This document shows positions 23,877-36,583 of a stretch of DNA of 64,000 nt, one piece after another (position 1 is the first letter of the stretch; every line of letters starts with the position of its first letter). The position numbers and the translations under genes were made by a program. The DNA comes from Aphrocallistes beatrix (lineage: Eukaryota > Porifera > Hexactinellida > Sceptrulophora > Aphrocallistidae). The stretch lies in the NCBI GenBank assembly GCA_963281255.1, contig OY725498.1:2790001-2854000 (forward strand), in the 5' to 3' direction. The notes beneath the pieces were generated by a model, which saw only the letters and a program-made list of their open reading frames with translations, was not told where the DNA came from and did not search any database.

Positions 23877-24363
23877 AAGTATGGAGGCTTGCCCCAACTG
23901 CTTTCATCGATATCTCCAAACGGGTAGATCACAGATCATTAAAATGGATTATTACCAGATATAAAACCACCCTCAAAAAAGGAGAAAAACTGCTAGTTTC
24001 TTTGCCTAACAGAAGCACGTCTTTTGCAATTTTAAGCTCCAAACCGGGCAATTCCAATATCGATTTGCACGAGGGATCTTACACATTTGAAGGATTCAAG
24101 TAAAAAAATAGGCAATATGCAACAGCTTCAGAACAGTATCTCTAAGTGCACATTTTTACACAAAAAGACCTCACTAAGCTCACGAAAGTTTGTTTTACAT
24201 TTAAGGTTAGCCATTTTCAGACATGAAAGACTGTTTTAATGTTGACTCGTGTGATATATTGACACACTGATTATATTATTAAGTTAATCTAAGGGTAATA
24301 TTGACATGTTTGCTATATAAATACATGCGAATATAGCAATGTATATGCTACTTGTTCCTTCAA
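23877..24363. other. Stretch without recognisable gene
   Basis: Sequence between the R2 array and the integrase gene. It may contain the 5' region of that gene; no clear promoter or terminal repeat was seen. Confidence 0.4.
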
Positions 24364-27252
24364 ATGGATTCTCATGAATATCAAAAATTATTTATTTCTT
24401 GCGTAATGGTGATCTACCATTCGAAATTGAACAAACTACCTCTAAAGCCAGAATATATGCCAGGAATCACTTTCGACGTATAGCGGCATCTTTTAGAATC
24501 ACAAAAACAGGAAAACTATTCAAAGTAAGTAGTCAATAAATTGCAAATGTTGAATATGTCATATTTACAAAGTTTATACATGTTTTAAAATATTTTAGTT
24601 GATTCAAAATCGATCTGGGAAAGTTGAGCAATTTGAATACCCCCTGATGTCTAAAGTCCCTGATATTCTGGAGCTCTACCACACAGATCATCCTGGAATG
24701 AATTCAATGCTGTCTTCAATATGTGAGAAGTACCATTGGGTTGGAATGACGGATGAAATAAAGAATTATGTAAGTTTACCAATTTATTTACCTTAACTAT
24801 TTCATCCTTATAATCGAACAGAGCTGTTCGGAGTGCCAGCCATCTCCTTGGGTGACTATATCCTCGATCCCAATCTTAATGTGAAACTTCTTCCACAAAA
24901 AAACATATTATGTATTTAATGCACGGTTGATCTCCACTTGCTACAAATGTCTTACTAATTGAGTAGGAGAAATCTGACCTAGGTCGAGCAGTCTGTGATC
25001 AGTTAAATCCTGTTTTCAAGTAAGGACTCTAAATTTTAAGATGTTTCATGATATACAGTAAAATGTGCTTTGATAAAAGAAATACAGATATTATGTATTC
25101 GAAGCCTGATTTGTAATCGTATTGCTAAATATCCTATCTGAAAAGCCCGTAAGAAATCCAAGCTTACACAATCGCTTTTAAATTATTCTGGTATTATGAA
25201 TGCCCTTTTCGATTTATTTTTGTTTACTACTACTAGCAAATAAATACAGAGAACCTTGGTGTTCGTTTGGGTATCAAAGTTTGTTTGAATTGTAATTACC
25301 TTATAATTACTGATACACAAACATCTCATTAAAAACTTTTGCAATCGTTATCTGAAAAATTCCATATTAAAAAAGATAAAATGGGGTAAATTTCAATTGT
25401 AGCTAATGTGGAGCTTATAATATTTACATACATACTTCTAGGTTAGATCTTGTCACGGATGCCAGGTAACAGCTGCAAAGCCTCTACAGCCACAACGCGA
25501 ATTACAACCAATAGTTCCACCCGAAGGGCCTTGGCAACACGTCGGCATCGATCTCATCAATAACATGCCTGCAGACGAATTCGGATATTTGCATGTTCTG
25601 GTTGTGGTATGCTATCTTTCGAAATTTGCAGTCGCACGGCCACTTAAAACAAAAACATCGACAGAAGTTTTAGCTGAGTTGCGCAATATTTATTTGACAA
25701 TTGGGGTACCAACCATAATTCAGCATGATCAAGGCAGGGAATTTACTAGCAAGGTAAGTAAACACACCAACTAACCTTGAGATGAATGCTATAAATTGTC
25801 TATATTATTGAAATACAATTGTTGTACAAGTATATTTGTTCCTTTGTTCATAATTAATAATAGAAAGACCATACGCCGTAGGAAGCTGAAATTTATAATT
25901 CACAAATATGATGTATTCAACCACAAATAGATTACATCAATTTGAGTTAGGATTCAATAAAGTTCTACAATAAATGTAATACGTAATGATTTTCATTGAT
26001 TGCGTCAGAATAGAATACTTGTAGATAAAGTTATCCGAGCTCACTCCAGTGTCTAAGATTCCCGAATGTGCTGATAGCGAGGTCGCAAAGCTTCTCTATT
26101 TTCTAATTGAAGTAACCGTAAATATTCTGATAATATGATACTTCTACAATTATGCGATGAAAGTACATACATGAAGACTCTACTACTATTCTAAAATAGG
26201 ATGAAATCTAGCTACAATAGTACAATAAGGTTTCCACAAATACTTCACCTTTTCCTAAAGTGCCGTGACCAAGCAAACATGTGGTTGTACAAGTAAGTAT
26301 GTTCTGACTTAACAAATTAATGACATCTTTCGTTGAAATTAATTTCAACTTACGATTTACAAAATTCAATGCATCATGTGACGCCATCTATCTGATTATT
26401 TGCGTTCGAACAAGGTAATGATGAAGAATTGTTATGTCTCTTTAGGAATTCAAAGATTTTCATCTACATCTTGGCGTCGATAACAGGAACACAACTGTTT
26501 GCCATCCACAAAGCAACGGATTAGTTGAATCACACAACAAGATTCTTACAAAATACTCACGAATTTATCACACTGTTGTAAAGTTAGAGAGCTCAATGTA
26601 TATTAATACCTCGTTAATAAAATATACAGGAAAATCGAGAAATTACGATTAAACTCAGATGGTACCTGCCAACAAAGGTACAGCTTGCAGCATTTGCTGC
26701 CAACACTAAGATCAAAAGAACCACCAAATTCTCTGCATTCGAATTGATGTTTGGATGGAAATGTGACCCAGCAACCTTACTCAAATTATGTAATAATGCC
26801 AGCAAGGAAGAGGTTTCGAATGTGAGTGAAGCAGAGCTATCTGACAATGATGATTCTCAAACGGAATCGCATGATCCATTCAGTCTTCTTCCAGATTTGA
26901 TTCATGAACGGGTAAATGAATTAAAAGATATTCGTACTCAGAATGAATTGGAAGCACGTATGAATGTAAAGTAGAACAGTTCTGACAGAAATTGATAGAC
27001 GACAAAAAAGTGATGGATCACAGGTAAATCCAAACAATAAAATAACATTTCGCTTACATTGCATTGAGGTGAGCTAGAAGCAACATTCAATTCATTTTGT
27101 ACTTTAAGATCTGATCTCCAAAAGGGTGACTTATTTTTAGTAAGAAATATCTCCAAGAATAAGAAACTTTCAGGCACTGCGAACCAGTTGAAATATCTTG
27201 GCACTTTTGAAGCAGAAGATATCGTTAAAAAGCCACGTATTAGCAGCAGCTA
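24364..27252 (+). CDS. Intron-containing retroviral-type integrase gene (Ginger/GIN-like)
   Basis: Exons inferred from GT-AG borders with phase-0 joins: 24364-24524, 24599-24769, 25442-25753, 26446-26577 and 26630 to about 26964, with another coding block at 27118-27252. Exon 2 plus the start of exon 3 encode a zinc-binding H2C2 module ('ELYHTDHPG' ... 'SCHGCQ'). The core keeps all three catalytic residues: D in 'WQHVGIDLINNM', D in 'IIQHDQGREF' and E in 'HPQSNGLVESHNK'. 'TTKFSAFELMFGW' follows. The block from 27118 ('SPKGDLFLVRNISKNKKLSG', ending 'YLGTFEAEDIV') fits the C-terminal region. Introns in an integrase gene without reverse transcriptase suggest a Ginger-type DNA transposon or a domesticated GIN gene rather than a retroelement. 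A one-base frame break near 24393 affects exon 1 unless the real start is elsewhere. Confidence 0.72.
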
Positions 27253-27550
27253 AAAACAAAAAAAACTATTCCCTGCACTTGACTAAAAAGTACAATCGTC
27301 GAAGATTCAGGTGATTTGTTTCTATATTCAAGAGTTTGAATTGTTACCTAGTACTACTTGTTTATCTTTTAATTACAAAGATACTAGTTTAGATATCTGG
27401 TGCATTGACACCTACATCAGAGTTACCTCTCAGCATTTGTTCAGAGTCTTCCAAAAGACTAATCACTAATGATGGAGCATGTTCTCTTCCCAAACGACAC
27501 AAGGTACATTACAAAATACATTTGCATATGTATATTAGGTGATTTACTAA

Positions 27551-29333
27551 GGATACAGCCCTCGAAAAAACATATGATTTGGCTTAGGACATACGATGAA
27601 AGTATAGCTATAAGTGATTTTAAACGTGGAGAGGTATCTCCATCAAGAAATACTGGCACATTCCAAACCCTTTTTGATTCTCATTTCTAGTTTTTGAGAT
27701 ACAGTGTCTCAAAGTCTGTTTTTTCGTTTTCCGCTAGCACATCTTAATGGTAGAAATTCGGGCACTCAAAGAATTGTTTAGGACATACCAAGGAATCAAA
27801 TGCTTCCAAAATCGAATCATTGATAGTCTACCATATTTGATACTTCATAGGACCAGAAGAAAGTTAAAATGACAAAAATTGTAAATTTTATCAGTGTCCG
27901 AAAAAAAGGAGCAAAAACGGTCAAAAATGTCTGTTTTCTTTGGGAAATCAGGAATAAAATCACCAAGTTAGAAGATATCGAAAAAATGGTGGTACTACGT
28001 TCATCGCCAAATAAAATGGAACAACTCTTGAAATTTTCAAACCTCTATCTCAAACCAATTTTGAGTTAAAATTCTGTAAAGACATTCAATTTTGAAATAT
28101 TAAATTCCCGAGATATAGAGATTTAAGTTTAATGTTAAGAAGAATGTAGAATGAGTTATTACGAGTAATAATGAACAAAAGCATTCACGGACATTTATTC
28201 TCATTTATACTGCTGATTTAGGTATGTTTGAACCAAATATTTACAAAAAATAGCAAGAGTACCCTGAAAATCCGCAAATTTCCTTGAGGCCCCTAACCAC
28301 GAATGTTTGGGATAATTGTGAATAATAGTTCATATTCCTAGCACTACGAAGTATAATCTATAAGTTTAGAACGGTTAAAGAGCTTCCGAAAAGTATATTA
28401 GGAAGTTAGAACTAAGAATTTGGACTTATATTTACAAAGATAGAGAGATATCTCTTTTTGGACCCTAAATGGGGGGTTTTGACCGAATCTGCGAGGTCCA
28501 AGGCCAGAACTTTCGAAATAATTATCAAAAGTTCTCCAATTTTTCTGTTACATTATTAACGACAATTGTATTCATTATTTTGCATAATAGCAACATTTGG
28601 ACACATATTTAATGATTAGATTCGCCATTTTCTAATATATTCAAAGTTCTACATAGTAGAATTTGTATTACAATTAAATCAATGATAAGTCGAGAATTAT
28701 TTATTTTTTGACAGAGGAATGTTCGAGGAACCTATATATTTTCGCATATATCCTTTTAGTTAATAATATAATAGATTATATATCTTCAATAGTTTTAAGA
28801 TATGACATCGCCCTCTTTCGGGATCATAGAGATATTATGTCCGAACTTTACCTATAATAAGCGATATCTCAAGAACAAATGGTCGGATCCGAACAAATTT
28901 TTTTTTTAAACGATCAGAATTTTATTTCTGACCCAGTGATCGCTAAATATCTGAGATCAAACTTGCGATTACCCGAGCATTATATAAATGAACTCCCTTA
29001 TAGAGCTATTTTGTTTGGTTTTTATTTGCCCATTCTTTTAAATCTTTGTGTTATATAATTTCCAAAGATGCCAAAACAATGTTAAGGTCCATATCATTAA
29101 AAAGATGTCAAATAAGTTGAAAACTAATTGTTAAATGAGTCAAAAACCTCCAATAATTTTTCAATTTTTATTAACGCTAAACTTTAGGGGGTTAACTCAC
29201 AAAAATCAAAATAAATACCGTCCAAATAGTGCTATCAGATGGTAGACCGATCAGAAATACTACAATGAAATTAGCATTAAAAAATTTTGCCGTCTTTTTT
29301 TACGCCAGGCAAGGTTTTTCGAGGGCGGTATCC
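27551..29333 (-). mobile_element. R1 family, full-length copy
   Basis: The left end GGATACAGCCCTCGAAAA and the right end TTTTTCGAGGGCGGTATCC are inverted termini, flanked by CTAA and ATAA, each one substitution from TTAA. The 1783-bp interior aligns inverted with copy A (1-2285) and with the shorter copy at 38239-40337. Short open frames occur but none resembles a transposase, so the family looks non-autonomous. Confidence 0.82.
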
Positions 29334-29574
29334 ATAACAAAATAGATATGTGATTTATTTTCCAAACCAATTTGAAATCAACCGCCAATTTCTATGTGTA
29401 CGGATTCGAGCACGATGCTATAATAAGTGATCTTAATTCCCTTCAGGTATGAAGCTATTGATCATTTGATATGCAAACTGAATCCACGAAATTTAATAAC
29501 CTGTACTCTGTGTTAAACTGTCAAATTGTTGAGAATAATCATTTTTGGCATATTGTAAATTCATATTGCATAAA

Positions 29575-30615
29575 ACATAGCCTACGCTAATAATGCTTCA
29601 CAGTAAACTGAAAATTATTGACTAGGGATGAAGTAGTAGCCGAATGGATTAATACACGATTAGCCAAAAATCGTTAACAATGTAGGATAGGCATTAAGAG
29701 TGTATTACCAGCATATATATACATGGCATCAAAGTACATACATATATTCGTTTCGATTAGTCATCATATCATTGCGTAACAGATCATTCTAAAGACAATT
29801 TTAGCTGTTTTAACCCTATTTCTAAATGGTATTAAGGTGTGATTTTTGTGTGGAACCAAGATTAGTATGAGTTGATTTGAAAAATTAAGAATTTTTCAAT
29901 GAAATGTTGTTACATTCCTGCGTTGCTATGGCAAAGCATTTGGTCAGTTTGGGCCATTTCGTGCAAACTGTAGTAACTAGATCTTCAAATTTGATCGTGT
30001 TTGATAGGTAATGGACTACTTCCTATAAGGTGATAATACAACTTGAACTTCTAAATTCAACGATTTTTTAATTATGGGTTGATTTTAACAATATGACCAA
30101 AACACTAAATTGTCGCATAACTAAGTCTGTGAATTTAGAAGTTTAAATTGTATTATTACCAAACAGGAAGTAGCCAATTCCCTCTCAAATATGATCAAAT
30201 TTGAAGACCTAGTTCTTACAGTTTGCAGGATATGGCTCAAACTGATCAAAATACATAGCAACGTAGGAATGTCACAACATTCCATTGAAAAATTCTAAAT
30301 TTTTCAAATCAACTGGTACTAATCTTAGTTCTACACAAAAATTCTACCTTAATAACATTTAAAAGTAGGCTTAAAACAGCTTAGAAAATTGCAAAAATCG
30401 TGATTAAAATAACCTGTTGCGCAATGATATGATGACTAATCGAAATTTTGACAACGGATATATGTACTTTGATGCCATGTTTATATATGCTGGTAATACA
30501 TTCTTAATGCCTATCCTACATGGTTAACGATTTTGGCTAATCGTGTATTAATCCATTCGGCTATTACCGCATCCTTGGTTGTTTTACTGTGAGGCATTAT
30601 TAGAGTGTGCTATGT
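29575..30615. repeat. Large palindrome (foldback element), about 1.04 kb
   Basis: 'acatagcctacgctaataatgc' at 29575 pairs with the inverse near 30615. Pairing continues inward (ggattaatacacgattagcc against ggctaatcgtgtattaatcc; agtagcc...aggaagtagcc) to a centre near 30095, with almost no spacer. Same family as 34759-35790 and the halves at 4570-7090 and 37890-38040. Non-coding. Confidence 0.85.
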
Positions 30616-31111
30616 ATACAAGTATTATTTGAATGTCAAAACACACTATTTTAGAACGAAATAATCCAAAGCATAAGAAGTGGCACGCCATTTTCTCTTC
30701 TTCATGAAGAATTATTCAATACTACCAACAGACAAATGTGTCTAACTTACACAATGCTGTTCTCAATTCTCAAAGATGTTGACGCCTTCACAATGGTATG
30801 ATTAATATATACTAAATACTTAATTTTGGACGAATCTAGCGTACATTGAATTATACAATCATGGTTTTGGTCGAAGTAAATGAATATTTAACAGCGAGAA
30901 GAATGATTGACGTATTCCTCAAATGGAGTTTGCAAGCATTCAATGCAACTTCAGATAACAAAGTGTGCATTGAGTATTCACATATTATAGGTTTGCGAAC
31001 AACTTGAAAACAAATATTTCAGTGCTTCTCCATCTAAAGCCAATCCTATTCTATGTGCACGTACTATATCGATTTCAGATTGTTTCAACTCTAGACCATG
31101 CTAGTATTACA

Positions 31112-31506
31112 ATGCTTTGGCAGCAAGAAATATGCAACAAGCTGGGTCTGCAATTCATAAAAGAGATAGAGCAACATAGAGCCTTATCAGGACAGCTTCT
31201 TTCTCACCTGACACTGTGGCAATGCGACCCTATTGAAAAGGACGGGAACTGTTTCTTTCGTTGCATCCTCAAATAATATCTGGGACTCAAGCACATCACC
31301 AACAATTGCGAGGTGAAGTATGCCGGTATATTGCTACAAATGGTAGAGAGTTCACTCAAAAATATATGAGGACAAAGTTCTATAAAGAGACTTCTCCTTT
31401 AGCTTATCTTAGGCAAACAGCGATGACTCAGAATGGAATATGGGCAAGTGATGTCGAAATTGTTAATGTCGCGAAAATGTTCAGCACGGATGTCTTTTTT
31501 GTGTAG
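31112..31506 (+). pseudogene. OTU-like cysteine protease domain fragment, frameshifted
   Basis: From ATG 31112 the frame reads 'MLWQQEICNKLG' and reaches 'DPIEKDGNCFFRCIL' (31227-31271). D-G-N-C-F-F-R matches the catalytic motif of OTU deubiquitinase-type domains. The frame then stops at TAA 31274-31276. In the next frame the domain continues with 'TQAHHQQLRGEVCRYIA' (31276-31335) and 'NGIWASDVEIVNVAKMFSTD' (31433-31492), as OTU domains do before their catalytic histidine, which is missing. Domains of this kind are common in transposon-linked and stand-alone animal genes; no neighbour decides which. Confidence 0.72.
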
Positions 31507-34017
31507 AACCAAGATTATGTTACAAGTAGGCTAATGAAGCCTGTTACAAGGCTAATGAATCATGAATGTGAATCGTACAGATCAGTCAATTCTAATGAGA
31601 TACTAGTAGTTGACTAATGATTGATTAACTAAATACTAGCTTGCAAATATTTATTGCTTCTCTTGCGTGTTTTAACAACACTATTTAATAAACCTCAAAT
31701 TCTGCTTTGTACAATAAAAACTGAATTAACAAACTTTTGCCCTAGCCAGTTTACCTATAATATTGAACCTGTGTATAGCGATCACTGCTCAACGCGTCCA
31801 GCGCGCCATCCTTTTTCGGTCTCTTGCGGGCCTAAAAATGTCTATAACGGCCACTCTTCATGTTTAGAACTCCTTACATGTGTTTACTGCATTACTATTC
31901 TGAATGATGATCTACTAGTTTCTAGCATTAGTAGCATAAGTAGTAACGCACATCAGTTAGATTGTTGCTGCATCGCATCGTTACATGCCAACCGTCCCGT
32001 TTTTACATGAAATTTCCCCCATGAGTCTACGCATAATACCTTTCTATTGCGTCTCGCCATGTCAAAGCAAAATTCAATGCCGCGTCCGGCTTTCACCATG
32101 CTTGAAGTTGGTAATATATCAAAACAAATGTGCTAATAAATAATATTAGATTAACTTAGCGTGTCAACATATCACTGTAATTACAATAGCCATAGTAGAT
32201 GTCTATAAAATATAATATGCGACGAGTGTTATCTTAGCGGCCGATTCAGCGGCAGATTTGCATGTCACGTTCAAACATGAATAACTCAGCAAGCATACTA
32301 TGTCATAGATGAAATCTAATTACATCATTGTGTAGAGGAGCATTGGTGCACTCATATTTTATATGTGAAATTTTAATATCCCGCATGATGAGTAAGCAGT
32401 GACAGTTTTAGTCAATGCCACGTATCTGGTGGAATAACTATAAGTAAATATGAATGGTAGCAATTAGCCATTTTAACCACATGAAGATGAGCTTTGGTGC
32501 ACCCCTGAAATCCATTTTCAAGACTAAATTCGTAAAACTGGCTGAATGGCAAGGAGCCATTTACTGGTTTGGTAATAGGCATAACTTCATACTGGTATCC
32601 AACTAGGATATTCTGCGCATACAAGGTAATAATATTCGTAGCCATTACCAAACTGCTCACGAGAGGGGTATACAAAATATGCAGGTGAATGGATTTCTGA
32701 GATAGGTATTGCAAACATTCTCGAGAAAATTCCTTGATCCCAACAGTGTCTAGACGAGTTGAAGATAATTAGGTAGTCTTGTCTTCAGTTCACTGACTGA
32801 TATATTTAAAAAATAAGCTATTTTTATAAATCATTTGAGAAATAATTGCCATATTATTTTCTATTAACTTCTGAATCTACATTTATATTGCGTCCCGCGA
32901 TCCTAATCATGGAATGTAGCTGCCCGAGGAGATAGGGTTTGGACAACCTTGTCATACACTGATGACATAAAATTCAAACAATGGAAAACAGATTTCCAAT
33001 TTCACAATTACACAGTCTAAGGCAAGAACTTCTCAAGACCATGGGTCCTATTCAGTCAACCTAAAAGTTGAAATTTCGTAAATAAGGCCTCATAATGTCA
33101 AAATAGAAATTGGAATCGCTCCAGATTTTAATATATTTTTTATTCACTTTAGGAGATATTATAAAATTTTGAAATTTAATTTTGTAAAACGAGCATTAAT
33201 AGTAAACAAATGCTTACTAATAAACTTATCAGGTAATTTCGTTCTACTATAATGAATTTATTTACCACACGGCTTTGCCTTTTTGATAAATAATGAATAA
33301 TTATTGTAATTGTAAATTTACCATCTTTATTAATATGCTTAAAATAACTCTGATTAATAAAGTCAATTCAATTGAGGTTCTGGACTAAGCTATTGACTAA
33401 TTAAAATATACAAGTATAGCATCCTGCCAGTGTTGTTGTAATGCACTTCCATTTTGAGCGAGTAAATCGTCTAATTTCCCTTTTTAGAAATCTGGAGTGT
33501 AATTGCGTATGCGTAAAATGCTTCTTTTGAATCACCATATGTTTGTTGGTTCCAAATTTCGGACAAATCAAATATTTGATATATAAATAGACTATGTTCA
33601 CAGCCTACGTAACTATAGCCTTTTCACGGTATTTAACCATGGATTACTTCAAGTCTTAAGTGCAAAATAAAACTGTATAGCATATCTATATTTTGCTGGC
33701 ATTTAATTGTGTAATGAATATTAATACAAAAGAGGTGGAAAATTGTGATATAGTTCTCACTCTCACTATAAACTAACATTTATACGAATAGTCCTTCATA
33801 TTAATCATGACCCAATCCCGTGGTTATGTTGGATTTTCTCTTGCATTGATCATACTCCTTCTCTACCTTTATCATACTTCCCCCGATTGGGTGCACTCTT
33901 GGTTTTCTCGTACAATTTAACTCAATTCTTGCCTCCTCTTTACCGTTGTTTCGAGATACTGACTGGATGACCCTGTAACTTTCGTTGGAGTATTACCAGT
34001 GCTAATTAGCATATTGA
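31507..34017. other. Long stretch without recognised gene
   Basis: A 100-codon minus-strand frame at 32412-32714 has no recognised motif and lies within chance expectation. AT-rich sequence otherwise, including about 33120-33360. No paired repeats were seen. Confidence 0.4.
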
Positions 34018-34480
34018 TTGGTGATCTCGGCTGAAGGCCAGACGGTAACATGGGTGGAGATATTTTACTCGACGCGTTGTCCAGATTATATCAGTAGAAA
34101 GTATCTCTTGCAACAACGACAGCTAGGAACCCTTTCTAGGTGGCATTCGAGCATCAAGCAACGTATCACTTGTTTGATGAAGCCGATATGTCTTTCGGTC
34201 ATCCCATCGGACTCCGGGTGTTATGGTGTGGTGTGACGTTTAGTAATCCCTAAGTTGTGGCACAGTTCGTGCACCGCTAATCCATCCACATTATTCCCTG
34301 AGCTGTGAGCATAATGTTTGGTACACCATGTCCACGATAGACCCATCCTTCCATGAATGCGTTAACGATGGATGTGGTGGTCTGGTCTTTCAACGGGATT
34401 GCTTCGACGTAATGTGAAAAGAGATCAACTATGAGTAAGAAGTATCTGTAGCCGCCATTGCGCAGTGTCGTATTCAGCAA
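34018..34480 (-). pseudogene. Ty3/gypsy integrase core fragment
   Basis: On the minus strand from about 34465, 'GGYRYFLLIVDLFSHYVEAI' is an integrase core start with its first catalytic D. It is followed by 'GWVYRGHGVPNIMLTAQG' and, after a frameshift near 34290, 'LGITKRHTTP' stop 'HPESDGMTER' with the conserved glutamate region. The order matches gypsy integrases. The usual 'SDQG' segment reads 'TAQG', so the second catalytic residue is lost. More diverged from the 19804 relic than expected for one family. Confidence 0.8.
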
Positions 34481-34758
34481 GTTAATAGTAAATTTTTATC
34501 AAAAATTTGAAAAAGTCGTTTTAAATAATTTGAGATCCCTCAAGGGGTTCTAAACATTATTTTCGATTTTTAGAATTTCAATGCTAATATTTCGCCACTT
34601 AGAGCCACTTGGTGTCGCCCAAAAAAGGACACAATTTTGAAGCGAAATGTCTCATATCCATAACTTCTTTGAACCACGTCAGATCATCATTTTAATGCTA
34701 AATTCGTGCTCAGCACTAAATTTCCAGGAATTTGATATATCATAGCCTAGTATATATA

Positions 34759-36130
34759 AGGCCTAAGAGTAACTTAACCAGAGATGCGGTAGAAGATGGA
34801 TGAAGAAATACATGAGCTGCCTTAAATCATTAAGAAAGCACAATAGAGCTTAGGAATGTATTACCAGCATATATAAATATGGTGTCAAAGCACTCATATC
34901 CGTTGTAAAAATTTTGATTAGCCATCAAATGATTGCGCAACAAGTTATATTTGGGTCAAATTTAGTGATTTTCAGAGGCCGTTTAAGGGCACTTCTAAGT
35001 GTTTTTATTATCAGGTTTTTCGCATAGAACTGAGAAGTGAATGTGTTGATACTAAAATTTAAGAATTTTTTCATGGAATGTTCTTACATTCCAGTGTTGC
35101 TATGGAAACGTGTTTTGGTCAGTTGGGGCTATATCTTGAAAACAGCGATAGCTAGACATTCAAATATAATCCCATTTGATAGCAAATAGGCTACTTCCTA
35201 TTTAGCTATAATACAATTTCTGTGTCTAAATTCAATGGTTTAAGAGATATTCGACAAATTACCAAATGTGACCAATATGATAAATTTTGTCTAATAACTC
35301 ATAAATTATTAAATTAAGACATAGAAATTGTATTATAGCTTAATAGGAAGTAGCCTATTTGCTATCAAATGGGATTAAATTTGAATGTCTAGCTATCGCT
35401 GTTTTCAAGATATAGCCCCAACTAACCAAAACACGTTTCCATAGCAACACTGGAATGTAAGAACATTCTATGAAAAAATTCCAAATTTTTCATATTAACA
35501 CATTCATTTCTCAGTTCTATGCGAAAAACATTAAAATAAAAACATTTAGAAGTGCCCTTAAACGACCTCTGAAAATCACTAAATTTGACCCAAAAATAGC
35601 CTGTTGCGCAATCATTTGATGACTAATCTAAATTTTAACAACGGATATGGGTGCTTTGACACCATATTTATATATGCTGCTAATACATTCCTCCATTGTG
35701 CTTTGTTGATGATTTATGGCAGCTCATGTATTTCTTCAACCATCTTCTACTGCATCCCTAGTGCCAAATTCGCAAGTTACTCTGAGGCCTGTTGCATGAA
35801 AAAATTCCCCCACCATGGATATTCTTGAGTTTAACACTAAATATTGCTGATACTATTTATATACGATACATTTATGAAAGTCATTGTTATTACTTCACAC
35901 GACTAGTTTTTTTATTAGCAATGCTTTAGTAAACGAATAGAAGCCAAATAGCATTCAAAATGTTTTGTATAAGCATTGGCATACTTTAGAATATCCATGG
36001 TGGGGGGCATTTTTTAACGGGGGGGTGCAATTTTTCAAGCTAACTCCATGAAATTTTGCCCCCCCCATATTACATGAATATCCATGGTGGGGGCATTTTT
36101 TCATGCAACAGGACTTATTAAAGTAGGCTA
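34759..36130. repeat. Large palindrome (foldback element), second copy, with a MITE in its right arm
   Basis: Arms of about 500 bp meet near 35275 (aggaagtagcctatttgcta against its inverse; atacatgagctgcc against ggcagctcatgtat). Pairing of the outermost part resumes after the inserted element 35788-36112 (acttattaaagtaggctatg against catagcctagtatatataag). Sequence identity between arms looks above 85%. Confidence 0.85.
35788..36112. mobile_element. Short inverted-repeat element inside the palindrome
   Basis: The ends are 37-bp inverted repeats beginning CCTGTTGCATGAAAAAAT and containing CCACCATGGATATTC. The centre holds runs of G and C (gggggggtgcaa; gccccccccata). No clear target duplication was found. 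Confidence 0.7.
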
Positions 36131-36583
36131 TGGATATATATATTGGATACATTTGAGAAATCTTTTGGCAGCGGGTTCCTAGCAACGGGCAGGAATGTGA
36201 AAAAATTTGATCTGTCAAGGTTCAAAAAAGTTATTGATCTGGGATTCCGGCGGATACTCATCAATGACAAGTTTTCCCACTTTTGATGGTGAAAATTTTT
36301 GATATACCATATTTTGAAGTTAAGTACTTCTATAAGTTGTCTAATAAGGATATTTGCATGTTATTTAATATTCCAAAGCAGTTAAAACTAATGAAAATTA
36401 ATGGTCATATATAAATATTTTCTAAATCCTATTTTCTGAGACTTTTTTCAGCAATCATAAAGGTGATAACTTTTTGAAAATTAAACATAGGGACGAAAAC
36501 TCAACGGTTTTTGATAGATCTCGAAAAGTAGAACAGAATGAAAAGACAGATTTTTGATAATGCAACTAAAAGGAGAATTATGA

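Noticed and set aside
22613..23927. Several short frames within the R2 units
   Set aside because: Not conserved between the three tandem units, so not coding.
31654..32010. 118-codon plus-strand frame
   Set aside because: No recognisable domain, composition like surrounding non-coding DNA.
32412..32714. 100-codon minus-strand frame
   Set aside because: No motif, no supporting neighbour, length near chance for the window.
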